Shown: positions 26,064 to 35,616 of the stretch, piece after piece
Numbering within the stretch: the stretch's first letter is position 1
Layout: each line of letters begins with the position of its first letter
Assembly: GCA_012838665.1 (NCBI GenBank)
Contig: DUOX01000019.1
Location: 1 to 64,000 of the forward strand
Direction of reading: 5' to 3'
Length of the DNA stretch: 64,000 nucleotides
DNA from: Clostridiales bacterium
Lineage (GTDB): Bacteria; Bacillota; Clostridia; Oscillospirales; Oscillospiraceae
Notes under the pieces: model-generated
Seen by the model: the letters and a program-made list of their open reading frames with translations, nothing else
Database searches by the model: none
Told to the model about the DNA's origin: nothing
Position numbers and translations under genes: made by a program

Positions 26064-28439
26064 ATGACTGAATATGAATTTGAAAAAAGATATTTTGCAG
26101 CCCGAAGAAAGGTGATAGAGGCGGATTTTGCCCATCTTAATCCGGTGCAGCGCAAGGCGGTGCTGACCACTGAGGGACCTCTGCTACTGCTGGCGGGAGC
26201 CGGTTCGGGTAAAACTACCGTGCTGATAAACCGTATTGCCAATCTACTTAAATACGGACGGGGAAGTGACAGCTTTGAACTGCCGGAAGGGGTAGGGCAC
26301 AGGGAGCTTGAAATCCTTGAAGCCGGAGATTCCCCTGAAGCCCGGCATCTTGCCGCCCTTGAGCCGGTGGAGCCCTGGCGGATCATAGCCATTACCTTTA
26401 CAAACAAGGCCGCCGATGAGCTGAAGGACAGGCTGGCGAAAATCATCGGCTCCGAGGCCGAGGATGTCTGGGCCATGACTTTCCACTCCGCCTGTGTGCG
26501 GATACTCAGGCGTGATATTGAGCGTTTGGGGTATCAGAAAGGTTTTACCATATATGACACCTCAGATAGCCTCAGTGTCATAAAGCGGATATTAAAGGAA
26601 CTGAACCTGGATGAAAAGTCCTTTCCTCCGCAATCCATACTGAGCCAGATGGGAAAGGCAAAGGACATGCTGATTTCCCCGGAGGACTTTCTGGCCAAGG
26701 CCAGGGCTTCCGGCGATATACGCCGCATACGCATAGGCGAGGTTTATACCGCCTATGCCCGCCGTCTGCGGGAATCCAACGCCATGGATTTTGACGACCT
26801 GATTTACCATGCCGTGCGGCTTTTGACTGAACACGAGGATATTAGGGACTATTATCAAAGAAGATTCCGTTATGTGCTCATTGACGAGTATCAGGATACC
26901 AACAATCTTCAGTACCTGCTGGCGTCTATTCTGGCAGGCGGATACGAGAACATTTGTGTCGTAGGCGACGACGACCAGAGCATTTACAGGTTTCGGGGCG
27001 CCACCATAGAAAACATACTTAACTTTGAAAAACAGTATAAAAGCGCGAAGGTTATAAGGCTTGAGCAGAATTATCGCTCAACGGGGCATATTTTGGAAGC
27101 CGCCAACGCGGTAATAAGCAACAACAAGGGGCGCAAGGGAAAAAGGCTGTGGACGGATAAGGGGGAAGGGGAGAAACTGACTCTCTACACAGCGCAGAGG
27201 GAAAGCGATGAGGCCCAATACGTGGCCGCTCGAATTATGGAGAATTTTGCCCGGGGCCAGTCCTGGCGTGACCATGCGGTTTTATACCGTATGAACGCCC
27301 AGTCCAACCGGCTTGAATATGCCTTCAAGCGCAACGGCATACCCTATCGTATTGTGGGCGGTACCAGGTTCTTTGACAGGGCGGAAGTTAAGGATATGCT
27401 TGCCTATCTCTGCGTCATTCTGACACCCTCCGACGACCTGCGCCTTACACGCATAATAAATAACCCGCCCAGGGGCATAGGCCTTCGGACGGTTGAGCTG
27501 GTTCAGGAACTGGCGGCGGAGCAGGGCTTGCCCATGTTTGAGGTAGTAAAACGCGCCGAAGAATACGCCTCTCTGCAGAGGAGCGCCATCCGGCTAAGGC
27601 AGTTTGCGAATATGATTATGGAGCTGCGGGAGGCCTCGGAAATTCTGCCCCTGGACCAGCTGTATGACCAGGTACTGGAGCGCACGGGCTATATGGCGAT
27701 GCTGACCGAAAAGGACAACACTGAAAATCAGGCCCGCGCAGAAAACGTGTGCGAGCTGAAATCCAATATAATCAGCTACATGAATGATACCGGCGATGCC
27801 ACTCTGGCCGGGTTTTTGGACGAAGTGGCCCTATACACCGATATTGACCAGTATGACCGGGAAGCAGATTGTGTGGTAATGATGACAATGCACGCGGCAA
27901 AGGGCCTGGAGTTTCCCACGGTGTTTATTGTAGGGGTGGAAGAAGGCATTTTCCCCGGCATACGCAGCATAGGGGAACCGGAGGAGATGGAGGAGGAGCG
28001 CCGGCTCTGTTATGTGGCCATCACCAGGGCACGGCAGAAGCTTTATATCAGTTGCGCCCGTCAGCGCATGCTGTTTGGACGCACCACCGCCAACAGGCCC
28101 TCCCGCTTCCTGGATGAAATTCCGGAGGAACACATTGAAAGAATAATGCCCGAACCCAGAGGCTATGACTTTAGGGTGGGAGTAAACGCAGACCGGCCTT
28201 CAAAAACTCATGCGCTGCGGAGTATTTCCAGGGAGCCGGAGCGCAGGGGGGCTTCGGACTATAAAACCGGAGACAGCGTCATTCATAAGGCCTTTGGCGA
28301 GGGGGTAATAGTGAAAATGACTCCCATGGGCGGGGACGCATTGATAGAAGTGGAATTTGAGAATGTAGGGCGCAAGCGCCTGATGCTGCGGGCGGCAGCC
28401 CAGCATATGACGAAAGCAAACACGTTAAAGGGGGATTAG
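26064..28439 (+). CDS. pcrA: ATP-dependent DNA helicase PcrA (UvrD family)
   Basis: A superfamily 1A 3'-5' helicase used in repair, rolling-circle replication and removal of stalled RNA polymerase. The 791 residues show the Q-motif LNPVQRKAV, Walker A LAGAGSGKTT (about 48-57), ITFTNKAADELKDR, the DEYQDTN box, VVGDDDQSIYRFRGA, and in domain 2 MTMHAAKGLEFPTVF and LCYVAITRARQKLY. The C-terminus (GDSVIHKAFGEGVIVKM) is the Tudor-like module that contacts RNA polymerase. ligA, a frequent neighbour in Bacillota, is not present. Confidence 0.96.
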   Translation: MTEYEFEKRYFAARRKVIEADFAHLNPVQRKAVLTTEGPLLLLAGAGSGKTTVLINRIANLLKYGRGSDSFELPEGVGHRELEILEAGDSPEARHLAALEPVEPWRIIAITFTNKAADELKDRLAKIIGSEAEDVWAMTFHSACVRILRRDIERLGYQKGFTIYDTSDSLSVIKRILKELNLDEKSFPPQSILSQMGKAKDMLISPEDFLAKARASGDIRRIRIGEVYTAYARRLRESNAMDFDDLIYHAVRLLTEHEDIRDYYQRRFRYVLIDEYQDTNNLQYLLASILAGGYENICVVGDDDQSIYRFRGATIENILNFEKQYKSAKVIRLEQNYRSTGHILEAANAVISNNKGRKGKRLWTDKGEGEKLTLYTAQRESDEAQYVAARIMENFARGQSWRDHAVLYRMNAQSNRLEYAFKRNGIPYRIVGGTRFFDRAEVKDMLAYLCVILTPSDDLRLTRIINNPPRGIGLRTVELVQELAAEQGLPMFEVVKRAEEYASLQRSAIRLRQFANMIMELREASEILPLDQLYDQVLERTGYMAMLTEKDNTENQARAENVCELKSNIISYMNDTGDATLAGFLDEVALYTDIDQYDREADCVVMMTMHAAKGLEFPTVFIVGVEEGIFPGIRSIGEPEEMEEERRLCYVAITRARQKLYISCARQRMLFGRTTANRPSRFLDEIPEEHIERIMPEPRGYDFRVGVNADRPSKTHALRSISREPERRGASDYKTGDSVIHKAFGEGVIVKMTPMGGDALIEVEFENVGRKRLMLRAAAQHMTKANTLKGD

Positions 28440-28470
28440 GTTCTATTAATTAATAATAGACTGGAATAAA

Positions 28471-29385
28471 ATGACTGCAGATAGAAATGTAAGACAAAAG
28501 ATTATTGGAAGGCTGGCCCTGGTGGGGACAACCCTGATATGGGGCTCTTCCTTTGTTATTCTGAAAAATGTGCTGGACAGCGTTTCCACGCTTTATATAT
28601 TAGCGATTCGTTTTACCGGTGCCGCAATTCTCACGGCGCTGATTGGGATAAAAGAGCTTCGAAAAATGGATACGGGCTATATAAAGAGCGGGGTATTAAT
28701 GGGAGTATTTTTATTTGCCGCCTATGCCCTCCAAACTTTCGGATTAGTCCATACTACCCCGGGGAAAAATGCCTTTCTTACCGCCATACACGCCGTTATC
28801 GTGCCCTTTCTCGGATGGGCAATTTATAAGAAAAAACCGGACGTATTCAACATATCCGCAGGCTTTATGGCCATTGCCGGCATAGGGCTGGTATCCCTGA
28901 ATGATGACCTGAGGATGGGAATTGGTGAAATCCTGACCACCTTCTGCGGCCTGTTTTTTGCGATACATATTCTTCTCACATCCCGTATGGTGGAAAAGCG
29001 CAGCGTAATGCTGCTTAATATGGTTCAATTCGCAACCGTGGCGGCGCTGTCCTGGTTTTTTGCCCTGATTACGGAGCCTTTTCCAAAGGACATACCCGTT
29101 GATTCATATTTGAGTATAGCTTATCTGTGCGTAATGTGCACCACCGTCTGCTACTTTTTGCAGACCCTGGGTCAAAAATATACGCCTCCGGCCACGGTGG
29201 CAATAATCCTGACCCTGGAATCAGTGTTCGGGACCGCAATTTCCGTAATGTTCTACGGCGAAAAACTGAGCCTGCGCCTGATTATGGGTTTTCTGCTTAT
29301 ATTCCTGGCGGTGCTGATTTCTGAAACAAAGCTGAGCTTTATAAGGGAAAAAATGTCTGCCTCAAAAGATTACAGCCTGCAATAA
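28471..29385 (+). CDS. EamA/DMT-superfamily transporter
   Basis: A second EamA-type permease, 304 residues with about ten membrane helices. The N-terminal repeat starts RLALVGTTLIWGSSFVILKN, a signature of the RhaT/EamA group. Other features are HTTPGKNAFLTAIHAVIVPF and, in the second repeat, TPPATVAIILTLESVFGTA and FYGEKLSLRLIMGF. Substrate is unknown. It differs clearly from the EamA gene at 17.4 kb. It may be cotranscribed with pcrA, since only 31 bases separate them. Confidence 0.88.
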   Translation: MTADRNVRQKIIGRLALVGTTLIWGSSFVILKNVLDSVSTLYILAIRFTGAAILTALIGIKELRKMDTGYIKSGVLMGVFLFAAYALQTFGLVHTTPGKNAFLTAIHAVIVPFLGWAIYKKKPDVFNISAGFMAIAGIGLVSLNDDLRMGIGEILTTFCGLFFAIHILLTSRMVEKRSVMLLNMVQFATVAALSWFFALITEPFPKDIPVDSYLSIAYLCVMCTTVCYFLQTLGQKYTPPATVAIILTLESVFGTAISVMFYGEKLSLRLIMGFLLIFLAVLISETKLSFIREKMSASKDYSLQ

Positions 29386-29402
29386 TTGCAGGCTGTTTTC
29401 GT
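29372..29402 (+). terminator. Terminator overlapping the end of the EamA gene
   Basis: ACAGCCTGCAAT/ATTGCAGGCTGT is a perfect stem with a minimal loop, followed by TTTCGTTT. The 5' arm contains the last codons of the gene. Confidence 0.9.
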
Positions 29403-29434
29403 TTCCTGTTATTTGTATAGAAAAGCAATAAATA

Positions 29435-30064
29435 TTAATACAGGCTTTTTATAAACATTTGAGTCCAGTAGCAGGTTCCGTTGGCTTTTTTGGCCACCCC
29501 GACGCCAATCTGGTTATATGCCGGGCTCAGTATATTGCTCCTGTGCCCGGGGGAGTTCATCCACGCATTCATCACCTCGGCAGGAGTGCGTTGCCCGTAG
29601 GCAATGTTTTCTCCCGCGGCTGAAAACTTGATTCCAAAGTTATCCAGCATTACAAAGGGAGAGCCGTAGGTGGGTGATTGGTGTCCGAAATAATTCTTGT
29701 CAATCATATCCTGGGATTTATAGCGGGCTACCCGACTGACCTCCCAATTGGCGGTCAGGGCCTGCAGCCCCCGTTTTGTCCTCTCCGCATTGACCAGCCT
29801 TATCACTTCGTTTTCAAGGTTTTTAATATCGTCGATATTGGGAATATAAATAGTTTGACCGGGGTAAATCAAATTCGGGTTTTTTATTTGGGGATTAGCC
29901 GCAATGAGCTCGCTGACTCCTATCTGGTACCTTACTGCAATTTTCCACATTGTATCGCCTCTGACCACGGTGTGGGTTCCGCTTGCGGCGGAGGCGCAAA
30001 CCTGGGGAAGCATTGCAAGGACTAGTATAAGGCAAATGATTGTTTTCTTATAGATTTTTTTCAT
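29435..30064 (-). CDS. Secreted LysM-CAP (SCP) domain protein
   Basis: A 209-residue exported protein. A signal peptide of about 26 residues (KKTIICLILVLAMLPQVCASA) is followed by one LysM peptidoglycan-binding domain (about 30-76: THTVVRGDTMWKIAVRYQIG, ending PGQTIYIP). Then comes a CAP domain (about 85-209) with VNAERTKRGLQALTAN, YFGHQSPTYGSPF, AGENIAYG, WMNSPGHRSNIL and GVGVAKKANGTCYWTQMF. This architecture resembles YkwD/SafA-type wall or spore-coat proteins. The LysM points to location at the wall or spore cortex. Enzymatic activity of bacterial CAP domains is not settled. Confidence 0.9.
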   Translation of the reverse strand: MKKIYKKTIICLILVLAMLPQVCASAASGTHTVVRGDTMWKIAVRYQIGVSELIAANPQIKNPNLIYPGQTIYIPNIDDIKNLENEVIRLVNAERTKRGLQALTANWEVSRVARYKSQDMIDKNYFGHQSPTYGSPFVMLDNFGIKFSAAGENIAYGQRTPAEVMNAWMNSPGHRSNILSPAYNQIGVGVAKKANGTCYWTQMFIKSLY

Positions 30065-30124
30065 TTGAATACCCTCCTTGCCATAGTATACGTACTTTTT
30101 TAAAATTTACATATCTTGGTGTTT

Positions 30125-30163
30125 GAAAAAATTATCCGGCTGAGTTTCTTACCAGCCGGATAA
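30125..30163 (-). terminator. Terminator of the 545-residue membrane protein gene
   Basis: On the minus strand TTATCCGGCTG/CAGCCGGATAA, 11 bp with a 10-base loop, is followed by TTTTTTC. It separates this gene from the LysM-CAP gene. Confidence 0.85.
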
Positions 30164-30197
30164 AATTATTGTATTACTTTTCGGAATCTTAAAGCCG

Positions 30198-31835
30198 CTA
30201 TGCGGCCCGCTCGACACTGAAGGCCCGGCGAAGTTCGCCCTCCCCGGAGGCGCTGCTGATTATAACTTCGTCTCCCACGTTCAGGACTGCGGCAAGTTCG
30301 CTGTCGGCAAGGCTGATAACGTAGTAGAAGCTACCGCCTTCCAGCCGGATATAGTAATGGGTATTGCCCTCCAGCACCGCTGAACGGATGTCGCTGATTA
30401 CGCCGGTAATCTTGTCCGAGGTGATTTCCTCCTGGCTTACCAGATTGTTTCTGGCCAGCATTTCCTTATAATTGGCCTCGCACTCGGACACCGTTGCGCC
30501 CGTGGCAACGATTTGATACTGCTGTACATTTACCATGGCGTACATCTTAACCAGGTCTGCCGAGTCCTTAAGGGCCATAAAATAGGTTGGCTGGGAGGAA
30601 ATATTCAGCAGCAGGGGGAAGGTAGCCCTGTAGTTCAGATGCTGCACGACACCCTGGGCGCTGTCCATGGCGCTGTACTCCTCAGCGCCCGCTATAGCGT
30701 AGTATTTCGTTTCCTTTGTGCGCTGATTTGTCAAAATGAAGCCTACGTTGGATTCGTCGCTTACAACGGAGGTAATGCCGGTATACATATAGACGTCATC
30801 GCCCAATGCCAGATAGTTATAGCCGTCGGTGGTAACGGTGACTCCCCTCTGGCCGAAGATGGAGTTTAGCCATCCATTCTTATAGAGGCCGTAATAATCG
30901 TACTGTTCTATGATAAGTTCGGCCCTGTAAACCCTGTCTACCCAGGAGGGCAATTCCTCATAATAGGTACATTCGCCGGTGATGGCGTTGACCAGGACGG
31001 CGCCCTGTATGTCACTGCCACCGAAAAGTCCAATACGCTTCACAAGCCGGGGACAGACCCAATAGGGAACCCCCTCCTCGTCAATTTCAAAGGTTGCCTC
31101 CTCGAACATGAATGTGGGATAGTTAAAACGCAGATGCCGGTAAAGGTTGCGGCTGAAATGCTCATTCGTGGAGTACTTCATGCCCTCCTCCAGGCGTACT
31201 ACATCCACTTTCTGCGTAACCATATCGATAATGACATAGGCCGGCAAACCCCTGGAACGGTTATTAAACCATTTTATCAGGTCGCTGTATTCCAGAGGAG
31301 ATACGCGTACGGGCCTGCCCCTGTAATTTATTTGTGTGTAATTGTCCGACAGCTCGAACTGGCTGACCATGTCGGAAAGTTCGCCCATTTTCCGATCTCC
31401 CAGTTTTTGAGCAGAGTCCTTGTCCAGCATGGGTATCTGGGAATATGTTATCTCCTCGATTTCATCCGTAAAACTACCGGGGGCAATCTGCAGCAGATTG
31501 CTGTAAGCTCTTGCCCTTAAGATGGGGGAGGAGATAAAGCTGCCAACAATGAACAGGACTACCAGGGCCGCGCAGATTATTACCGGAGCGGCGCAGTTTT
31601 TCTTAAGACTGTCCCAGAATTCGCGGCCGCTTTCAATTCTGTGCAGTCCAAGAGAAATAATGGAAAGGCCGCAGTAGACTGCAGACAGCAGAAATACAAA
31701 GACATACATGCCCGGGTTTTTCAGATTAAGCGCAGGCAGCTTCAAATAAAAATAAATAATGCCAAATACTATGGTGATAATCAAATTGAGGATTACCTGG
31801 CTGGCTCTGCCTTTGGGCTTCGAAAATTTATTCAT
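30198..31835 (-). CDS. Conserved membrane protein of unknown function
   Basis: I do not recognise a characterised family. The 545-residue protein has three N-terminal membrane helices (about 14-32, 43-62 and 83-105; for example VILNLIITIVFGIIYFYLKL). A large region follows, probably extracytoplasmic, with no further helices. It contains tyrosine-rich stretches such as RHLRFNYPTFMFEEATFEID and GAVLVNAITGECTYYEELPS. The latter resembles the way PepSY-type domains present a strand near the membrane, but this is weak. The C-terminal 100 residues form a beta-rich domain (HYYIRLEGGSFYYVISLADS). It has its own promoter and terminator. A role in envelope function is only an inference from topology. 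Confidence 0.7.
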   Translation of the reverse strand: MNKFSKPKGRASQVILNLIITIVFGIIYFYLKLPALNLKNPGMYVFVFLLSAVYCGLSIISLGLHRIESGREFWDSLKKNCAAPVIICAALVVLFIVGSFISSPILRARAYSNLLQIAPGSFTDEIEEITYSQIPMLDKDSAQKLGDRKMGELSDMVSQFELSDNYTQINYRGRPVRVSPLEYSDLIKWFNNRSRGLPAYVIIDMVTQKVDVVRLEEGMKYSTNEHFSRNLYRHLRFNYPTFMFEEATFEIDEEGVPYWVCPRLVKRIGLFGGSDIQGAVLVNAITGECTYYEELPSWVDRVYRAELIIEQYDYYGLYKNGWLNSIFGQRGVTVTTDGYNYLALGDDVYMYTGITSVVSDESNVGFILTNQRTKETKYYAIAGAEEYSAMDSAQGVVQHLNYRATFPLLLNISSQPTYFMALKDSADLVKMYAMVNVQQYQIVATGATVSECEANYKEMLARNNLVSQEEITSDKITGVISDIRSAVLEGNTHYYIRLEGGSFYYVISLADSELAAVLNVGDEVIISSASGEGELRRAFSVERAA

Positions 31836-31883
31836 GGAAAAACCTCCTGTGGGTAATTGCTACCGGCAATTTCGCTTTAGACA

Positions 31884-31912
31884 ATTATACACAACGAACA
31901 TATGTTTTGCAA
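31884..31912 (-). promoter_or_regulatory. sigma-A promoter for the 545-residue membrane protein
   Basis: On the minus strand TTGCAA (31912-31907), 17 bases, TATAAT (31889-31884), about 50 bases before the start. Confidence 0.78.
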
Positions 31913-31985
31913 TTAAAGCCCAAATATGGGAATTGTAAACTTTCTTTAAATTTTGTCCAAATGTAAATATATGGTTGAAATTCTG

Positions 31986-32014
31986 TTGATTAAATTAATA
32001 AAAAGCATTAAAAT
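31986..32014 (+). promoter_or_regulatory. Probable promoter for the MacB-like transporter gene
   Basis: TTGATT (31986-31991), 17 bases, TAAAAT (32009-32014), 50 bases ahead of ATG 32064. The region is very AT-rich, so confidence is moderate. Confidence 0.5.
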
Positions 32015-32063
32015 AATGAAGTCTAAAATTTGTTTAGTAAATACTTTTTATGGGAGTTTTTGC

Positions 32064-34706
32064 ATGTTGGTTCTTAAAAACATAGTTAAGGATTATTCTT
32101 CTGGCGACACTAAGGTACGTGCGCTAAATGGTGTAAGTTTCGAGTTTCGTGAGAGTGAATTTGTTGCTGTTCTGGGCCCTTCCGGCTGTGGAAAGACAAC
32201 TCTTTTGAATATAATCGGGGGCCTTGACCGCTATACCAGCGGCGATTTATTTATTAACGGAAAATCCACGAAGGATTTTAAGGATAGTGATTGGGATACC
32301 TATCGCAACCACTCCATAGGTTTTGTATTTCAAAGCTACAATCTTATACCCCACCAGACTGTGCTGGCCAATGTAGAGCTGGCTCTGACCCTCTCCGGCG
32401 TCACAAGAGCAGAGCGGAGGACACGGGCGAAAAAGGTGCTGGAACAGGTTGGGCTGGGGGATCAAATTTACAAAAAGCCCAACCAGCTCTCCGGGGGACA
32501 GATGCAGAGGGTGGCCATTGCCCGGGCCCTTATAAATGACCCAGACATACTTTTGGCCGATGAACCTACGGGAGCTCTGGATACCGAGACCAGTATTCAG
32601 GTTATGGACATTCTCAAGGAGATTTCCAAGGAAAAGCTGGTAATAATGGTCACTCACAATCCCGACTTGGCAAACCGCTATGCCACTCGCATAATAAGGC
32701 TTTTGGACGGGAAAGTGATTTCTGATTCCAACACAAAAGGTCCTTCTGATAAGGGAGAGGTGGTTGAAAATGCTGATGCAGGCAAAAAGCAAAAAACCTA
32801 CATGTCATTTATCACTGCCCTTTCCCTGAGTCTCAATAACCTGATGACGAAAAAGACCCGCACCATATTAACCGCCTTTGCCGGCAGCATAGGCATAATA
32901 GGCATAGCCCTTATTTTAGCTCTTTCCAACGGTTTTCAGAGTTATATCGACAGGGTGGAGGAGAACACCTTATCTTCCTATCCGGTCATCATTGAGAAGG
33001 AAACGGTGGATATGAGCAGCATGTTCACCGCCCTTTCAGGCGTCGCGGGGAATAAGCGGGGTGATCATGACATGGATAAGATATATTCCAGCGACATGAT
33101 GGTGGGACTTCTCAATGCCATGGCGGCTGAGGTGACTTCCAATAACCTGACCGCTTTTAAGGAATTTATTGAAAGCGATGAAAGCGGTATCATGGATTTG
33201 GCGGCTGATATAAAATACAGCTACAAAATTGACATGAACATCTACAGGGCCGATACCTCAAATGGGCTAGTGAAGGTAAATCCCAGCCCGGTAATGGAGA
33301 TTTTGGGCATGAGCATGGGAATGGTTATGCCAAACTACGAGAACATGCCCATGTCTCAGGCATATTCCAACACCAACGTGTGGTCGGAGCTGCTGGACAA
33401 TGAACGGCTGCTGCGCAAGCAGTATGACCTTATTGCGGGCGAATGGCCCAAGGCGTATAACGAGGTAGTCATGATAGTTGACGAAAATAACGAGATCAGC
33501 GACTACACCCTTTATTCCCTGGGCATCAAGGACCAGAGTGAACTGCCCCAAATGATGAAAGATATAATGGGGGGCAAGGAGGTCTCCAGTGAGGAGATAA
33601 GTTTCACTTACAATGAGATTTTGGACCTTAAGTTTAAGATGGTTTTGAACACCGACTTCTTTGTCAAAGAGGGCGACGGGTGGGTGGACAAGAGCCAGGA
33701 CGAGAAATACATGAAGTCCGTCATTGACAATGCCGAGGAGATAAGGATAACTGGCATAATCAGGCCCTCTGACGACTCTGTGGCCACACCCTTAAGCGGC
33801 ATTATTGGCTATACCCCCGATTTAACCCGGCACCTTATAGACGCCGTAAATGAGAGCGAAATAGCCAGGCAGCAGCTAGCAGAGCCCGATATTGATGTCT
33901 TTACGGGACTTCCCTTCACCCGGGGGGAAACTGTTGCGGAAGAAGACGCCCAAAGTGCACCGGAATTTGACATGTCCAGCCTCACACCGGAGCAGCAGCA
34001 ATATCTGTCCACACTCTCCGAGGAAGAGCTTGCCGAGTTTATGCGGAACAATACGGGAAGTTCCGTGCAGCCGGTTCAAAGCTCCACCTATGAAGGGAAC
34101 CTGTCGATTCTGGGCGTTGTGGACCTGGACGAACCCAATATTATCAACATCTATCCCCTTAATTTTGAAGCCAAAGAGCAGATTATCGACATTATTAACG
34201 ACTATAATACCCGGCAGACTGACGATGGCAGGGACGAAAACGTTATCCAGTATACGGACTACGTGGGACTTATTATGTCCTCGGTAAGTACGGTGATAAA
34301 CACGATAAGCTATGTGCTCATGGCTTTCGTGGCCATTTCTCTTGTGGTCTCATCCATAATGATTGGAATAATCACCTACATCTCAGTGTTGGAGCGCACT
34401 AAGGAGATAGGCATACTCAGGAGTATAGGCGCTTCCAAGCGGGATATTTCCAGGGTGTTTAATGCAGAAACCCTGATTATCGGATTCGCGGCGGGTATTC
34501 TTGGCATAGGCTTGACTCTACTTCTCACAATACCCATTAATATCATAATAGACAACCTTGCCGGCATTACCAACGTTTCAAAACTGCCTGCCGCGGGAGC
34601 CGTGATTCTTGTAATAATAAGCATGGCCCTTACCTTTATCGCAGGACTTATACCTTCCCGCATTGCCGCCAACAAGAATCCTGTTGAAGCCCTTCGCACG
34701 GAATAA
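32064..34706 (+). CDS. MacB-like ABC transporter, fused ATPase and FtsX-type permease
   Basis: An 880-residue half-transporter that should work as a dimer. Residues 1-225 are the ATPase: Walker [10 protein letters not shown] (38-46), signature [15 protein letters not shown], Walker [14 protein letters not shown] membrane helix follows at about 272-292 ([20 protein letters not shown]), then a roughly 440-residue extracellular domain, then three C-terminal helices with the FtsX motif [20 protein letters not shown]. MacB-type proteins are mechanotransmitters that export peptides, toxins or lipids, or signal envelope stress. ATG 32064 (GGGAG upstream) is chosen; a TTG at 31953 would add 37 residues not seen in the family. 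No partner membrane-fusion protein is adjacent. Confidence 0.9.
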   Translation: MLVLKNIVKDYSSGDTKVRALNGVSFEFRESEFVAVLGPSGCGKTTLLNIIGGLDRYTSGDLFINGKSTKDFKDSDWDTYRNHSIGFVFQSYNLIPHQTVLANVELALTLSGVTRAERRTRAKKVLEQVGLGDQIYKKPNQLSGGQMQRVAIARALINDPDILLADEPTGALDTETSIQVMDILKEISKEKLVIMVTHNPDLANRYATRIIRLLDGKVISDSNTKGPSDKGEVVENADAGKKQKTYMSFITALSLSLNNLMTKKTRTILTAFAGSIGIIGIALILALSNGFQSYIDRVEENTLSSYPVIIEKETVDMSSMFTALSGVAGNKRGDHDMDKIYSSDMMVGLLNAMAAEVTSNNLTAFKEFIESDESGIMDLAADIKYSYKIDMNIYRADTSNGLVKVNPSPVMEILGMSMGMVMPNYENMPMSQAYSNTNVWSELLDNERLLRKQYDLIAGEWPKAYNEVVMIVDENNEISDYTLYSLGIKDQSELPQMMKDIMGGKEVSSEEISFTYNEILDLKFKMVLNTDFFVKEGDGWVDKSQDEKYMKSVIDNAEEIRITGIIRPSDDSVATPLSGIIGYTPDLTRHLIDAVNESEIARQQLAEPDIDVFTGLPFTRGETVAEEDAQSAPEFDMSSLTPEQQQYLSTLSEEELAEFMRNNTGSSVQPVQSSTYEGNLSILGVVDLDEPNIINIYPLNFEAKEQIIDIINDYNTRQTDDGRDENVIQYTDYVGLIMSSVSTVINTISYVLMAFVAISLVVSSIMIGIITYISVLERTKEIGILRSIGASKRDISRVFNAETLIIGFAAGILGIGLTLLLTIPINIIIDNLAGITNVSKLPAAGAVILVIISMALTFIAGLIPSRIAANKNPVEALRTE

Positions 34707-34740
34707 GTATCGTTTTACAATCAGATAACCCAATAAAGGA

Positions 34741-34768
34741 AAGGCTGCCGATATGCCTCGGCAGCCTT
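34741..34768. terminator. Bidirectional terminator between transporter and tetR
   Basis: AAGGCTGCCGA/TCGGCAGCCTT, 11 bp with a 6-base loop, is followed by AAATATTTTC on the plus strand and TCCTTTATT on the minus strand. Confidence 0.8.
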
Positions 34769-35393
34769 AAATATTTTCTGTGTTATTTTTTTTAAATTTA
34801 AACATACCATTTATCATATAGTCCAGGTGCTCCAGCATTCGCTCCTCCAGATCAAAGGAGGCGTTGTGTATGCACCATGCATAGCAAACACCGCGGAGTA
34901 TGGTAAAAATATTGTCCACCATTTGCCTGACGCTGGTGTCGTCTGAAAGAACGTCGCACTCTATGCCGTGTTTGATTATTCCGGCTAGGATTTCCTGCAT
35001 GGATAGGGGCTGGGTGAGCCATTCGTTTTCGGGATTAAAAAGAACACGCATTACATCCAGGCCGGTGTCTATGTTCAACCTTGCATAAGCAGAAAAGAAT
35101 GTCCTCAATTGCTGAAAAAAGTCTTTGTCCTCCAGCTCCTTTACTACGGCATTGCGAAAAAATTCATCTCCGGGGCGATATATTTCTTTGAGTATATCCA
35201 GCTTTGACTCAAAATAGCTGTAAAACGCCCCAGGGGAAACCGATGCCCGTTTGCAGATATCACGAATACTGGCTCCCTGATAACCCTTTTCTTTCATCAG
35301 CGCAATGGCAGCCCTGTAAATCCTCTCTCTGGTTAAGGCCGATTTTTTATATACCATTTTAGCTTTGTTGCGCTTGGTTGTTTCAGTTGACAT
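34767..35393 (-). CDS. TetR-family transcriptional regulator
   Basis: A 208-residue one-component regulator. The N-terminal helix-turn-helix is typical: RERIYRAAIALMKEKGYQGA, SIRDICKRASVSPGAFYSYF, ESKLDILKEIY. The C-terminal two-thirds is a divergent ligand-binding helical domain. It is divergent from the GPH transporter gene with a 223-base gap between them. The natural inference is that it represses the transporter and downstream catabolic genes until a substrate binds. Confidence 0.92.
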   Translation of the reverse strand: MSTETTKRNKAKMVYKKSALTRERIYRAAIALMKEKGYQGASIRDICKRASVSPGAFYSYFESKLDILKEIYRPGDEFFRNAVVKELEDKDFFQQLRTFFSAYARLNIDTGLDVMRVLFNPENEWLTQPLSMQEILAGIIKHGIECDVLSDDTSVRQMVDNIFTILRGVCYAWCIHNASFDLEERMLEHLDYMINGMFKFKKNNTENI

Positions 35394-35524
35394 TGTATCA
35401 CTCCTAGATAGCAGAGGCAGAAAAAATGCCAGTATGGACTATTCAGTAGTGCCTATTTTAATACAAATAGCCGACCTTTTCAACAATTAACAAAAATAAA
35501 TAAAATTGTTCAAAAATACAAATC

Positions 35525-35542
35525 TTTGTTGACATCGACAAA
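35525..35542. promoter_or_regulatory. Candidate TetR operator over the transporter promoter
   Basis: TTTGTTGA-CA-TCGACAAA is an 18-base near-palindrome with one mismatch. It covers the -35 box of the promoter below. Its size and position fit a TetR-type operator; the link to the divergent regulator is inference. Confidence 0.45.
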
Positions 35543-35557
35543 AGTATTTGCTATTCT
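35529..35557 (+). promoter_or_regulatory. Promoter for the GPH transporter and methyltransferase genes
   Basis: TTGACA (35529-35534), 17 bases, TATTCT (35552-35557), about 60 bases before the ATG at 35617. The leader contains AACGCGTT inside TTATCAAACGCGTTTAAATT, a possible second regulatory site. Confidence 0.65.
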
Positions 35558-35616
35558 TGTATTATAAAAATTATCAAACGCGTTTAAATTTGGTAAAAAA
35601 ATAAGGAGGAGTAATA

